Source: Batillaria attramentaria
Taxonomy: Eukaryota > Mollusca > Gastropoda > Batillariidae
Length of the DNA stretch: 64,000 nucleotides
NCBI GenBank assembly: GCA_018292915.2
Contig: JACVVK020000088.1
Location: forward strand, 1,700,661-1,764,660
Direction of reading: 5' to 3'
Shown here: in pieces, positions 44,722-58,127 of the stretch
Numbering within the stretch: position 1 is the first letter of the stretch
How the letters are laid out: each line of letters opens with the position of its first letter
The notes under the pieces: model-generated
The model's database searches: none
What the model was told of the DNA's origin: nothing
Seen by the model: only the letters and a program-made list of their open reading frames with translations
Position numbers and translations under genes: made by a program

Positions 44722-45360
44722 ACGTCAGTCTATGTATGTCTCTGATGACACATCTTACAACGAATACATATTCAGTTCTTCAGTTTGTTGTAATTATACC
44801 AGCCCCACCTCATACCTTATAACAAAAAGTAAGCATACAAGTATATTATATACATTATCGGCAAAGCAAAATACTTAAAAACCAGCCAGCTTACACACAC
44901 ACGCATGCATTTTGAGACATAATTTATATAATTATCAAAACTGGGGCCATAATAGCTAGATAGTCAATAACAGTGAAAACTAGTTTACAAAGAGAATTCA
45001 CTGGTTTGTCACTCGTATATATATATATGTATACTTTTTTTTAAAACGGAAACCATGAGCCTTGTGTAAGGCGTAGTGGTGTCTGCTGACCATTAAAGAC
45101 TTCGTGTTTCAAGATAAAATTATGATGGTCAGCATAATTTTGAGAGCGTGTGTGTGAGTTGCATTTGTGTCACTATAAGTACCAAATCAGTATATTCTTT
45201 TGAAAAGTTAACGGGTTATTTACAGATAATCACTATATCAGCCACGTTCACGCATTTGAAGAACCTGCCCCTGAGCTTTGGTAAATGACGCGTGTGTACA
45301 CCTCATCTGCACCCTCTGCAAATAGAATGGGAGCGAACGGCTGCAGGTACAGAAGAAAGG
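44681..45360. other. Intergenic stretch
   Basis: A (TG)n run near 44688-44718 and an (AT)n patch near 45017-45028. Nothing else recognised. It separates the probable 3' end of copy 1 from the 5' leader of copy 2. Confidence 0.5.
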
Positions 45361-45366
45361 TACCCC

Positions 45367-45405
45367 TGAGCCATCAAGTTACGCCGCTGTATCCTTGATG
45401 GCTCA
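45367..45405. promoter_or_regulatory. 12-bp perfect hairpin upstream of itpr copy 2
   Basis: TGAGCCATCAAG (45367-45378) pairs with CTTGATGGCTCA (45394-45405) across 15 bases. It is about 375 bp before the start codon, in the promoter or 5' leader. Function unknown. Confidence 0.4.
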
Positions 45406-45696
45406 GCGCGTCTGTTGTGGAATGAACATCATGTTTGCACATCCATGCAACAAAAATAGATTTTCTGGGCAATGTTGAGACGGTACTTACATAAATCATC
45501 GTGAAAAAAAGATTAAAAGAACATCCGAAATTAGTGTGATATTGGAAAAAGATTCTCAGTGTAAAATAGCGTGTACTGCTTTTCGAGAGCCTGTGAGTGT
45601 GAGGATAGAAAGTGAGATACGCAACTGCGGAAGTAGCTAGCTCTGCCCCATCTCGGCTGGGCGGCGACTCCAGCGAGCGAGATCGCACAGAGAGTG

Positions 45697-45771
45697 ATGG
45701 GTGCGATGAGATGAGTTGGATGTGGCTGTAAGATGCCCCATCGTGCAGTTTATTGGAGAGGATCTGATTGA
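45697..45771 (+). promoter_or_regulatory. Cluster of short uORFs in the itpr copy 2 leader
   Basis: Five upstream ATGs at 45697, 45706, 45711, 45720 and 45733 form short frames that all stop before the main ATG. The last ends at 45771, nine bases before the start codon. If transcribed, they should lower translation of the receptor. The transcription start is not known. Confidence 0.5.
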
Positions 45772-45779
45772 CGCTGAAC

Positions 45780-45862
45780 ATGTCTGCAAGTTTTCTCCAC
45801 GTCGGTGATATTGTGTCCCTGTACGCGGAAGGGACCGTAAATGGATTCCTCTCCACTCTCGG
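45780..45862 (+). CDS. itpr: itpr copy 2, coding exon 1
   Basis: ATG start; donor CTCGG|GTAAGA. Encodes [20 protein letters not shown] and NGFLSTL plus two bases (GG) of a Gly codon. Matches the FLHIGDICSLYAEG start of ITPRs. Confidence 0.94.
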
Positions 45863-48800
45863 GTAAGAAACGTTTTCCAGCGCATCACTATTTAGCAGAC
45901 GTAAGGTTGGGTGTGGGGCTGGTCACTTTCATTGACACCGGACCGGTGCTTTGTCAGATTAAGGGACCACGGACGTTCTTCTCGACTGAGTTTGTAAAGT
46001 TAGAGTTATAGCAGTATCTCAGTGATTACTGCCAAACATGCTTGGTGCTCCAGGCTCCCAAGAGAAACAGCAGGCCTTGGCATGGCGAATCTGATCTGGC
46101 GCAGAACCGCTTTCACTTTTCAGCTTGTGCTTCAGTTTGTGCCGTGCAGTATTATGTTGGAGTCAGTTTAGAATAAGCACACTCATGCTGGAATCGCAAT
46201 GTGTTTCACAACATCCCCCCCCCCAAAAAAAAAAACAACAAAAAAACAACAACAACAACAAAACCTACTTTAGTAAGTGTACCGCACCTCCTCGGCATGC
46301 ACAGGGGGGAAAAAATTCACTCTTGGCCTGAGACTTTCAACTTTGCACCACACTATCCCAGTTAACAGCTCGTACAACTGCATCAGGTTGGAAGTAATTT
46401 TACTTTTATTCCAAGTTACTGTACGTAATAAATAGTATTAAATACTGTACAGCAACTCGATCATTAACTTTTCTGTGTAAATCTCCACCAAATGAAAAAG
46501 TAGTACATGTATTATTGTATACCACAAGGCTGGTCTGGTTAAATGTTACTGCTGAAATTTTAGCAGGCTGTAGAAGACAAGAAATATGAAGATGGACACA
46601 GCCACTAACTCTGTTGTCTACAAAAGCAAGGCTGACGAGAATAAGACTTAGTGGAGCACTGCCTGGGACCAGGGGCTCAGATGTATGGGTTGATGAATGT
46701 ATTTCATACAGTCTGTGTAACTGTTGCTTTAAGTGCATGGTCAAATGGATGTAGTACAGGAAGTTGTTGTCTGTGTCAGCTGGAGTGCTCAGTCACTTAT
46801 TCAGAATGAGATGTCTGTACAGCATGTTTCCTGACATCTGTCATAAAACACTGCTATGTTCCATCCAAAATACCTAACTAACCGCTATACATGTTCCATG
46901 ATCTGGCAAAAAACAAACAGAATGGAAAAATTGATCACTGTGTCAGTATTTTTAAGTGGTTTCGCAGTATAGAGGAACAACTTTATGGGATGGGGCAGAT
47001 TTCGCTGCATACAGCAGCAAGTTTCAGTGATAAAAAACAAGACTTTGACCTTTGACCTTTGACACCTTCCGTGCAACTGTGCTGCTGCATTCTCTTTCGC
47101 GGGAGTTGTGAGACGTGTGTGTGCGTGTGCGGATGAAATCTGTAAACCACCTCGTTGAAGGGCTTTTTACTTTGAGATGAAATGGACATCCATATATATG
47201 CTCCAGAGGTACCTTCCATGATTTTTCTCTTGCTGCATTTTTACTTTTTTAGACGAGTTATCACCTATTTTTGATCTAAAGATATCAGTCATGTTTCCAA
47301 ATTGTTCAAATGCCTTCATTTTCTAGAATTCAGAAGCCCGTCCAGTTATACTGAATGGCCTTGTAGCACAGCTGTATAGCTCTGACAGATTTTGTGTTAA
47401 AGAAATATTTTTGAGGTAGGGGTGGTTTGCATAAAAGGCCTAATACACATATAAAGACTCCTTCAGATTACTTAAATCATCCCTGCATTCTTGTCATGTG
47501 TGACAACTACACATATGCCAGGAACTACTGCACTGTTATAGCTTTAATAACAGAGCATTTAGCTAAACCTATTTTTTTTAACGTTCAGTGAGAAACACTA
47601 GTCCAAAAAGTTCCAATTTTGCGATTTCGTAAGTATACTTCAAGGTAGTTCATACCAGCCCTCTAGGTTGTTCAGATTAAATACATGTAAAAATTAATTC
47701 TGTCGCGGAAGTCACAACAGCAACAGGGAAATCACAAGATATAACCCAGGGATGTCACTGGTGCCCGGACACAGGACTATGACCGATAGACTTGGTCAAA
47801 TGTCCGATGAAAAAACTGTCCAGCAGGACAGATGTCCGATTGTTTACTTCAAGAGGAGGTCATATGTTCGATTGCATTTCTGTTGATTGCGGACAAATTA
47901 GTGACATTTTTCCGAGTGAGGGCTGCCGCCTTGCTCTACTCAGGGAGCTTGCTCGCTTGCGCAGAGAATATTTTTAGTTGCACGCATGCAAAGCGAGTGA
48001 TGTGTGGTATGTGGTATTCCCTAAAAGAAGCCCTCTGATTGGCAAAGAGTTTAACCCTGACCTGTGTTTATGTGGTTCCTGTTTTACAATGCTTTATTGT
48101 CGCGCGCCAGAATGTCCTATTGTTTCGGTCCAATTCAGGACAAATGTCCTGTTCATCTGCCACCTTCCAGGACATTGGTCCTATAGGTTTCAAGCTCCAG
48201 TGACATCCCTGATATTAACCAAGCATTCTCTTTCAGACAACCTGCGTGAGGCTGACGTCAAATGTTCCGTCATCTCTTCTCTCTCTCCAAAGATGCTAGA
48301 TCCGGTACAGCGTAGCGGATCTAGTGTCTTTGGTGGGCCTTACAGACCTGAAGAGAGAAAGAAACAGAAGAAAAAAAACCCCACACACAAAAAACAACAA
48401 CACACATTGGCAACAATAACAACAAAACAGACAAAATAGCATGAAATTTGGAGAAACAGTTTTATGGGATGGGGCCATTCCTCCTTGTTGTATAAGGAAC
48501 TTATCACAGTAAATGTAAAAATAAAAACATAATTATTATTATTATTAATTTAATTCCTATACATGATGTATACTAGTTTAATCTGAAAACTACTGGTTTA
48601 ATCTGAAAACTACTAGTTTAATCTGAAAACAATCTTGTCTTTCCTGGCCTCAAGCCTCATTTGTTCTCCAGTTGTATGGTGACAAACCAAACCAGAGAAG
48701 CTAATCTCACATAATGACTGGAGTGGACATGAGCAGTGTGTGTGGGGGGGGGGGGGGGAGGGGATAAACAAGAGCCACCTAGATGTGCCAAAGTCTGTAC

Positions 48801-51302
48801 AAATTTTGTATCCAAACAAGCTCGTGCACCAGCACAAAACGCAAAAGTTGCCAGCACAGCACTGCAGTGTTTTCTAACTTGGGTGTGCCAGAAGTTAAGG
48901 CTCTCCTGTGTGATCATCACAGCGCTGGCTTGCACGGTGGGGAGGCCTGTGTCAATACACCGGCCACGCAACCCCCATTGTGCACACAAGGGTGGCCTGC
49001 CACACTTCAGGTGGATTAGGTACCTGACAGTACACCAGCAGACAAACAAACAAACCTCTTGGTTGAAAGGGGAAGTCTTTTGATTCACGATGTTTGTTAG
49101 GCTAGGTGGCCAGGTCAGGTGGATTCAGCGATTATACACTCACAAGAGCAAGATCGCTGGCAACATGCGTGTCCCTAGCCAGGCTGATCGTGAAATTGGG
49201 AGGGAGGGGGGGGGGCGGGGGGGAGTAGCACAAAAAAAGAGCGCGATATCCCAGTTTTGCCTTTACTTGATTTTCAGGGTCTTGGACATGATTCACACAT
49301 TTTCGTATCAGCATAAGTTTCTGATACATGTACACACATGCATGCATGTATGCTGTCAGCAGCTCAAATTCTGTACAGAGATGTTTAAGACATTGGACTC
49401 TTACAGTTTCATCCCTTGACATCTTGCCATTCTTATGCCTCAAATTCATGCAAGTTAACCATTAATAACGGCTGTAATATTCATAACTCATAGTAGGGAT
49501 GCCTGCTGTTCTAGTTGTTGCAGTACATGAGATTACAACTGTTTGCACAGACCTGAGTAAGTAACATTAATTGTTATGGTATTTCTGCTCCATGCACTTT
49601 TTTGCACTGTCACTTTCCTGTGCTTAGAACTGTCCAACACTGTTATGAAAATTTTACTTTGAATGCATGTAGTGATGTACATAAACCTGCAGAATGGTGT
49701 GACTGTGTTTCAGCCTGGTTGATGACCGGTGTGTGGTCATGCCAGAGGCTGGGGACCTTGGCAATCCACCCAAGAAATTCAGAGGTCAGTATACAATTAT
49801 TTGTCCAAATGTTTCCTGTGTATGTTGATATGTAAAGTCTGTAAGATTACATACATCAGTGTACAGAAAAGAGAAAGTTTTTAATCTTATGCCTTCACTA
49901 GAGGAGAATGTGAATGATGTGTGTAAGGTGAAAGATTTGATTTGATCAGCATAGCAAGCTTTCAAAAGAAAATTATCCACCAAGGATTTTACCCTACTGA
50001 TCCTTTATACTGTATGTCATTTGCTTCATGTGGTTTAAGCAAGTTTCTCCTTATGCTCCAGACTGCTTGTTCAAAGTGTGTCCCATGAGCCGATACTCAG
50101 CCCAGAACCAGTTTTGGAATGCACAAAAACAGACAAGTTCCGCACCAGACTCAGTGCTTCTGGAGAGGCTTCATGTGAGTGGACTTTATCTCAGTGTCAG
50201 CGTAGAAAGTTCTAGAAGTCTTTGAATTAGAAAGCTCTCTTCTCTTTTTAACCCTGTTGGTGCTGAGAACGGAATAAGACCCCCCCCAAAAAAAAAAAAA
50301 AAATTGTATTCAGCAAGATCAGGTTTAAGGATTGTTAGCACTTCAGCTATTCACCTCCTTGGCATTACCACGAGCAGGACATTCCTTCTTATGAAGAGGA
50401 TGAGCAGACTTTCACTAGCCCTGCACTACTACATTATTCAGCAGCAAAGGCAGAAATATCCAGTTGACCTTTTGTGTTCAACAGAAATATCAAACAACTT
50501 TTGTCCTGAGACAGTCATAAGGGTTATGTGTCCACCCACATTTCTTGACTGCTGGTGAAGTCACTACATGAATAAACAATGATGCATTGTACAGCACAGT
50601 TCATGTTCCTTTTCTTCCCCTGCGAACATCCTGCCTGAAACGGTCTTTTCTGGCTCACTTGTGTAACAAAGGGAGTCTGTGTACTAACCCTCTGTTGTCT
50701 GTGTGTGTGTCACTGTGTGTGTGTGTGTCCGTGTGTGTGTGTGTGTGTGTCCACATTTCCAAAGGAAACCTGAACATTGGCATTTTCTAAGAATCTACAA
50801 ACAGCAAAGGCACCAAACTTGGCATGCTGATAAAGAGCCGTACGACCTTTCAAAGTATATATATATATCATTTTGAATGACCTTAGGTCAAGGTCACTAA
50901 AGCTGTCTGAAAATTTTACATTGGCATTTTCTTGGAAACACCAGAGATATTAAACTTTGCCTAATGACAGACATTGATAAGACATTACAGATGTATACAT
51001 TCAGTGGCCTTGAGTCAAGGTCAAGGCTGTACAAGCTATTTTCTGCATTTCTGCAGTAATCTTTAACATTGGCATTTTCTCAGAATTGATCTACAAACAT
51101 CAGAGGCACCAATCTTGGCATGCTGATAGACAGTCCTAAGACCTTTCAAAATATATATTTTGAATGACCTTCAGTCAAGGTCACTAACACTGGCTATTTG
51201 AAAATTTTACATCTAGGCATTTTCTAAGAATCCACTAACACCAGAGATTTTAAACTTTGCATCTGTATATATATATATATATATAAGGAGTGTATTTTCT
51301 AG

Positions 51303-51333
<31 letters not shown>

Positions 51334-51435
51334 AGAAACACAGGCGTCGCTAAAGCCGAAAACATGCGCTCAATCAGGTCAATTTGAAAGTAGGGGAAGT
51401 AAGTAAGCACACATCTCCTAGAGCTTTACTTCCCC

Positions 51436-51482
<47 letters not shown>

Positions 51483-54128
51483 TCAATGGCCTTTGTCAAG
51501 GTCATACAGGCTATTTTTAGGGTTAGCATGGTAGTGTTGAACTTGATACAGCATCAGTAATCTATTGAATTATACAGTGTATCTTGTTTGCTTGTCACAC
51601 ACATTTGTTTCAAGGGGCAACACTAAAACAAAAATTGGAACAGTGCCTTCAGACCTCAGAACTTGCTGCAAGAGAATGTCGCTCATGCCGGAAATTGTGC
51701 AGTACAGCTGCACTTAGTCACGCAGACAAAGTGTAGCTAGGATCAGGAATGTTAAAGCCGTCCAGGTACAGAGACTGTTTCTCTGACGGTCCAACCTCCT
51801 GCCGTTAGCAAAGTAAGGTGCTCCTAAAGCACACCTCAGGTAAACCAGTGCCGTGTTTATAGTCTTGCTGCACTGCCGCGGGGGGGGGGGGGGGGGGGGT
51901 GAGTCTCAGAGGCAAGACAAGGCTGCTGTGAAGCAGAGCACTCAGGAGAGGAAGACCTTTTTTTGTTGTTGTTCTTCTTCTTTTTTTTTTTCTTTTTTTT
52001 TTGTTTGTTTACCGTGTACGCTTTGGGGTGGAGCACTGTCATTCCAGATTTGCACCTTTGTGTAAACATCCGGTGTTGTGAAAAGCGCATTACACCGTTT
52101 ATGCAGGTGAAAATATTTTGACAGCTGTGGTGCATGCAGCAGTTGGGTTGTTGAAGACGAGGGCAGTCTGGCAGACTTTCAAACCCTCCTATACAAGCAC
52201 TGCTGTGCCATGTCATACACAACTGTAAACACGACACATGTTCACAAAATCACAGTCTGAAGGGGGCCTTTGACTGAGATCTCCTTACGACTGGACCTAG
52301 TTGACCGTGTAACAAACTGTGACGACAGTGATCGCACTCGCAGCAAGGGTGTAGTCAGCAGTGATACATTGTGTGCATGGTGTATCAGAAAATTGACAGT
52401 TTTGCAAGAGGGGGGGGGGGGGTATCTAAGCTCCTGACGTGTGTTTGCTGCATATTGTCAGCATGAGTACTTGAGGAGAAACAGATGCTGAAGAGCTCAA
52501 ACTGCAGGAGGCCACACTGTTTATTGCAATTTAAGTACTCATTAAAGGCAACACACATTATGTCTGTCGCAGGTAATTGGAAGTCACATTCACTGTAGTT
52601 GCCTTGGCTGGAGACCAATGTCGGTGTTATGTATTTCTTTCCTTGTTCGCCTATGAACCCCTCTAAAAAGGCCGCACAAGTGTGTTCCGGTTTGTACTGT
52701 ATGTATTCCCAGTTTACATTTCCAGATACGTGACTAGTTTGCACTCACAACATTCTCTAGTCTGCTTTAAATACACCACTGGCAATTCAGGTCTGCTTAA
52801 AGGCAGTCAGCTTGAATTAATAGAGCTTAAGCACGGAAACTGACATAACGTTTTCAGGTTTTTTCCTTTCTTTTTATAACTGAGTAGGATACGACTTGAC
52901 CTAAGCCGTGTTACATGTTGTTAGGGCAGCACCAGCACCGATCCTGCACTGTACAGGAGTGGGCCCCATAGCTGCATGGTATAAAGACCAGATGAGTTGA
53001 GGGTGCCTGGTAATTACCGGCAGACCATCTGTCTCTGATGTCAGTTCACCACCAGTAGCGCTGTGTAAACCACAGTGGTAGCATAGACTGCATGATGATA
53101 TAGAGGCAGTGGCCAAAACGATTTGTTGCTCCACAGACTATTACAGCGCCAGTAATACAGAGTCCACACTGGTGGCCAAAACTGTACGACTGCAGTGTGC
53201 TGTACATTGACTGCAGGGAGCAAGTCTCTCTCCGATGTGGAATGGAGTGTTCAACAGGTCTCTCTCCCCATTCCATCCCGGCCACCCGGCCCTCCCAAGT
53301 CGCCCTGCTTGAATTTGTTGTTGTTGTTGGGTTTTTTTGTTTGTTTTTTTCATCATGTAACTCATTAGTACTGAGATTTTAGGGGGAAAACCGCCACTTA
53401 CAAAACTTGAAGGCTGTTTGCCAAATGAATATGTTCCTTTTGGTCTCTGCGACCATTTTGACTGTGACTTAGCAGCTTCTAATAGTCACAGTAAAGAATT
53501 GTGACCTTCATTGGTCTTCCTCTTCCCTGTACATGTACTACACGTCGATACGACGGAGTCACAACAAATAGCCACCAATCAGTACTGCGTAATTGGTGTT
53601 CAGTCTGCAACCAGATCATAACGTCTGCTCAGTACCTGGTACGCTTCAACATACATAAGGTATCACTTTATTCGCCCCTCGAAGGGAAATTGTACTGTCT
53701 GCTCAGACAAAACTGACAATAAAAATCATTACAAACATTGCGCCGAAACAACGCGCACACACGCATCCCCCCCCCCCCCCACACACACACACACAAATAA
53801 AAACGATCATCCATACATATATATTACAACCGTCAGGTAATGATAAAACAATATGTAAAACATTCAGAAGAGCTGTCGTATCACAGGAACGGACGGATCT
53901 AGTTACTATACTGTGGGATATAAAAGCATAACATCACAGTTACTGGGCCATGTATAAACTGACTAACCACCACTACTACCACCAGCACTTTTCCTCTCTC
54001 TCTCTCTCTCCGCACCCACCCACATGCACCCCCTCCCCCTCCACACACACACACACACCACCTCTCTCTCCCACTCTCTCTCTCTCTCCCACTCTCTCTC
54101 TCTCTCCCACTCACTCTCTCTCTCCCAC

Positions 54129-54166
<38 letters not shown>

Positions 54167-55571
54167 GGAGTGCCTCTGGTGGATGTTGTTTAAAACCATG
54201 ACTGCTGTTGGTACAAATGAATTTTTGTAACGCTGGGTTCTCACTTTAGGCATTCTCAGTCTACCACTGTCCATCCGCCGGTCTGCTGTCAAACTCCCCG
54301 TACAGGGGGCGTGTCGCGTCGCGTCGTTGAGTATAGTTGTCAGTTTGTCCCTAAGTCGTCTGTGATAGACCGAGGAGAAAGTGTCCAGCTTCCGACCAAC
54401 AACTCCTCCTGCTTTCCTGATCAGCTTTTCAAGCTTTTCCGCATCTTGTTACCCCCCCCCCCCCCCAACAGACAGCTGCGAAGGCCAGCACGCTGCTAAC
54501 AGCAGAGGAATAAAAGATGCTCAAAAGTTTTTGATCAACGTGAAACGATCTCAGCTTTCTCAGGAAGAACATAGTGGACATCACATAGAACGACATATGC
54601 GCTAACCGGAGTCACCACGATGAAAAGTTTTCCACTGCGTTGTTGTATGCCTGACAAATGCAATGAGACTTTACACTGAGTTTTAGTTGTTTTTTCGTGT
54701 TTTTTTGTTTGTTTTTTTTTTAAAAACTGTTGTGAGAATGACTGTTTGTTGGGTTTTATTGTGTATTTGGAAGGGGAGGAGGCCGGGTTTTGCAGGTACC
54801 ATGTTTGTCATTAAGTTTGAGGAGAGGGATTGCAGGCCACTATGTCTGAGGTGTGACCGTATCACAGTAAACACCTGTAAAGTCCCTTCCTTATCAGTAA
54901 CCGTTCTTAAGCTTGCATTTTACCCTCTTGCTGTCAGTGCACCCGTATTTTATGCCCCATTTAAATGTCAACATAATGGATGTAAAGAAGTTGGAAGCGT
55001 TCCCCATTCAGGAAAGCTTTAGCGCTGACTTCACTGAATATCTGATCAGAATTTCACCTCTCAGCCCTGGGAGCTTGTCCATTTATCTAAAAGGGCGCTT
55101 TCTGATTGCCGTTGTGCCGGATGAAAAACAGGTCGCCTGGGGCGCGGTTTTACCGGTCCTAACAGTCACCGGGACTGCGATTTATGAGCAGGCCTTGCCT
55201 GTCCATAAGTGGACATCACATTTATCATGCATGATTCCTGCAGTTAAGCCACATGACTGTCCAGTGGTCTTCATGAAAACTGATAGGCTCAGTCATCTAT
55301 GCGGGGTGTGTGTGTGTGTGTGTGTGAATACGAATACTAATGGTTTATTGGTGAAGGCCGTCATAGCCCATTACCAAAGGGGGTGGGGATGGGGGATACA
55401 AAGCAAAACAAGCCACTTGTGACATGACATTACCAAGTAACAAATCTCTAGCAAGGTTAAGCAGTGCGCTTCCATGTTAGGTATTTTCAATACTCAATTA
55501 GACTTAATGATTATGCCGTGTGATTATTGCAATCAGAAGGTACGATGTACACGTCCCTTATACATGATCAG

Positions 55572-55626
<55 letters not shown>

Positions 55627-56358
55627 GAGAGAGAGAGAGGTACCAGGCGATATAATGGTGTGGATTTTGTCTTGGGCATACATAGAGACCAATTCAAAGT
55701 ACATGTACTCCTTCATGTCTCTAGCATGGTCGATGGTTTACAATTATCAGAATGTTGAGACCAAGCAACAAAGGTAGGTGAAATTAAAAAAAAAATAAAA
55801 AAATAACACACGCACACAGAATATCAACCAGCAAAGCTTATCAGTGTCTGCCTGTTGTGTGGAACGTCTCTTTGACTTTCAAGTCATCATCCCAACGTGC
55901 GTTTTTCTCATGGCAGAAGTACTTTTCACACCGGTATTATCTCCGATCAGCTGGCATGCCAGCCAGCCTTTCCCGTGACTTGTAGCGACCCGGTACTAAG
56001 CTTCGTTGGCTAGGAGTCAAACTCAGGTGGGAATGAAGGTGTGGACGGTGTTTGTTTGAAGAGGGCAAAGCCCCCATCATACTTACCTGCAAGCCGCTCT
56101 TTGAACGCGCGAACACTTGTGACAATAAACAGGCCTAATCGTTCCTGACCGTCATATGTACCTGTTTTACCGATCTACGCTCATTTCCTGTGCTCGGGTG
56201 TCAAACGAGCGGCTGTTAATATAATAGGAGCTGAGTATGGAAGTGGAATGCCTGTGTCAGGTTTGGCACCGGTTAGCTGCTTAAGAAATTAAATGCTCAA
56301 AGCGAACTCCGTTGCGCACTTAACAAATGTTCCCTCCCAGACCCTGTCCTACCTCACT

Positions 56359-56394
<36 letters not shown>

Positions 56395-58072
56395 TGCACA
56401 CCCTACCCCCTTAGCAGCAGTGCACGGTGGTAAATGCAAAGGATTTGAAGATCTATTGCCAGTGCATTGTGAGCGTGTTTCACTAGCGAGAATAGGACTG
56501 GTTCAGGGCAGGACAACTCAATTCTGTACCAGGGCGAAATTGATTTTGTATTAATCCGGTCTTCGGCTGTAGCGTTCGCAGCTTGTACTCATTTAACAGC
56601 CTGCACCCTCAGCATAGCAGCGTGTACTATGGAGAGAAAAACCCGAACGTCCACCTGATGGAAATGTTGAGGCACAGAGAATAAAAACAGATGTCATAAT
56701 AACTGGTTTACCTTCCACGGTTAGTTAGCTCGCATCCACCGTAGTGAGTAAGGAACAATAGACCGAGCAAACCTGTTACGCACAGCCAGCTCTTGTAAGA
56801 AGTCGTGAGAGGGGATTACATTTCTGGTGTTTCCCAAACGTTTCACAACACCTTCACCACGCCACAGCACAAGGCGTTTTACCAGACAAAGGGGTCCACA
56901 TCAGTACATGTAACTTGTTATGCAAAATGTGTGAGAAGTGTTTGATCTTGGAGAATTGGCTTTAATGTTGTGGACGCACACTGTTTGTGCAGAGTATATG
57001 GGCACCAACAACTTTAATGTCTAAGCCCTTGGTGCAATGGTGAAATGTAAAGAAAAAAATAAAACGGCAACAGTCTCACTCATCACTGATTGTAGTCACA
57101 TGAAAAAGATCTGCATGTTCACAAAATGCGTCGATAAGTCCTGGGGTTGAGTATATTTCGTAGGATAAAAAGGTGTATCAGTCACTTTCACTCAACATAA
57201 AAATAATTTGTTTATACAGGAAGTTTCTTCATATCATGCATGTGATTTCAAAAGATGAAGACAATGCAGGTTAAATGGTCACACGACGTGGCAATCAGTG
57301 ATAGGTTCGTAATCTCTGGGAATCGGACTTTGGCTGACCTGTTTCTTGTTTACTGCACTGATTTCATTTATCACGTGGCTTCCTGGTTTAAAGAATCCAC
57401 TAGCATGCGTGCCTCTAGATAATTTGTTCAGGTCACTGTTCAATGGACATAGATTGCAAGCTTACTGTCACACTGACTGGCACTCAAAGTGTGTGTGTGT
57501 GTGGGGGGGGGGGGGAGGTGCCAGCCGAGCTCAATAAATTGACAGTAGACCCTGTTTCCTTCACTGGAGTCTGCCTTCCTACACACGACCGGGGTGGAAG
57601 CCCTCGCAAATACCGTCTGATTCTGAATCAGTGAATGGCTCCTCTGAGGGCATTATTGCATCCTCCATGGTAACTCTTTTATAACGACCACACCCCCCTC
57701 CTCTCTGTCTCTGTCTCTGTCTTTTGCCTCCCATCCCCCGACCCCCGGTACTTATCTTGGGACGGTTCCAAATTCCGTTTTCAAAGGGAAAGGAACAGCT
57801 GCAGTGTGTTTATGTTTATTCTTCAAGCGTGCTTCCGACGGACTTGTTGTTTATGATGCCAGCAGCCTGATCTGTGTCACTGTGTCTTCGGGCACGTTGT
57901 GCAAGTACAGATCTGTTCCTGCCCGCGTTCAAATGTACACCGTAGCGCCGCAGGTATGCCAGAACCGGAACCTCTTTTGGGAGACCACTTTGGGGGGTTC
58001 AGTTTAGGTCATGTCACCAAGTTGTCCCGCTGGCGGTAGTACATTATGTGCGGCATACAACTGTGATCTTTG

Positions 58073-58127
<55 letters not shown>

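Larger units (their letters stand above)
45863..49713 (+). other. Intron 1 of itpr copy 2, no gene seen
   Basis: Holds a C-run/A-rich patch near 46215-46262, a DR1-type TGACCT repeat (47045-47062), an hAT-like MITE (47747-48211), an imperfect inverted repeat (48288-48334), 20-bp repeats at about 48570-48630, and G-runs near 48744 and 49206. The antisense 160-codon frame at 45374-45856 overlaps exon 1 and its leader and is a shadow. Confidence 0.75.

Noticed and set aside
45374..45856. 160-codon frame on the minus strand
   Set aside because: Antisense to the ITPR copy 2 leader and exon 1, whose plus-strand homology is clear.
53885..54235. Ser/Leu-rich frames over the CT repeats
   Set aside because: Low-complexity translation of (CT)n.
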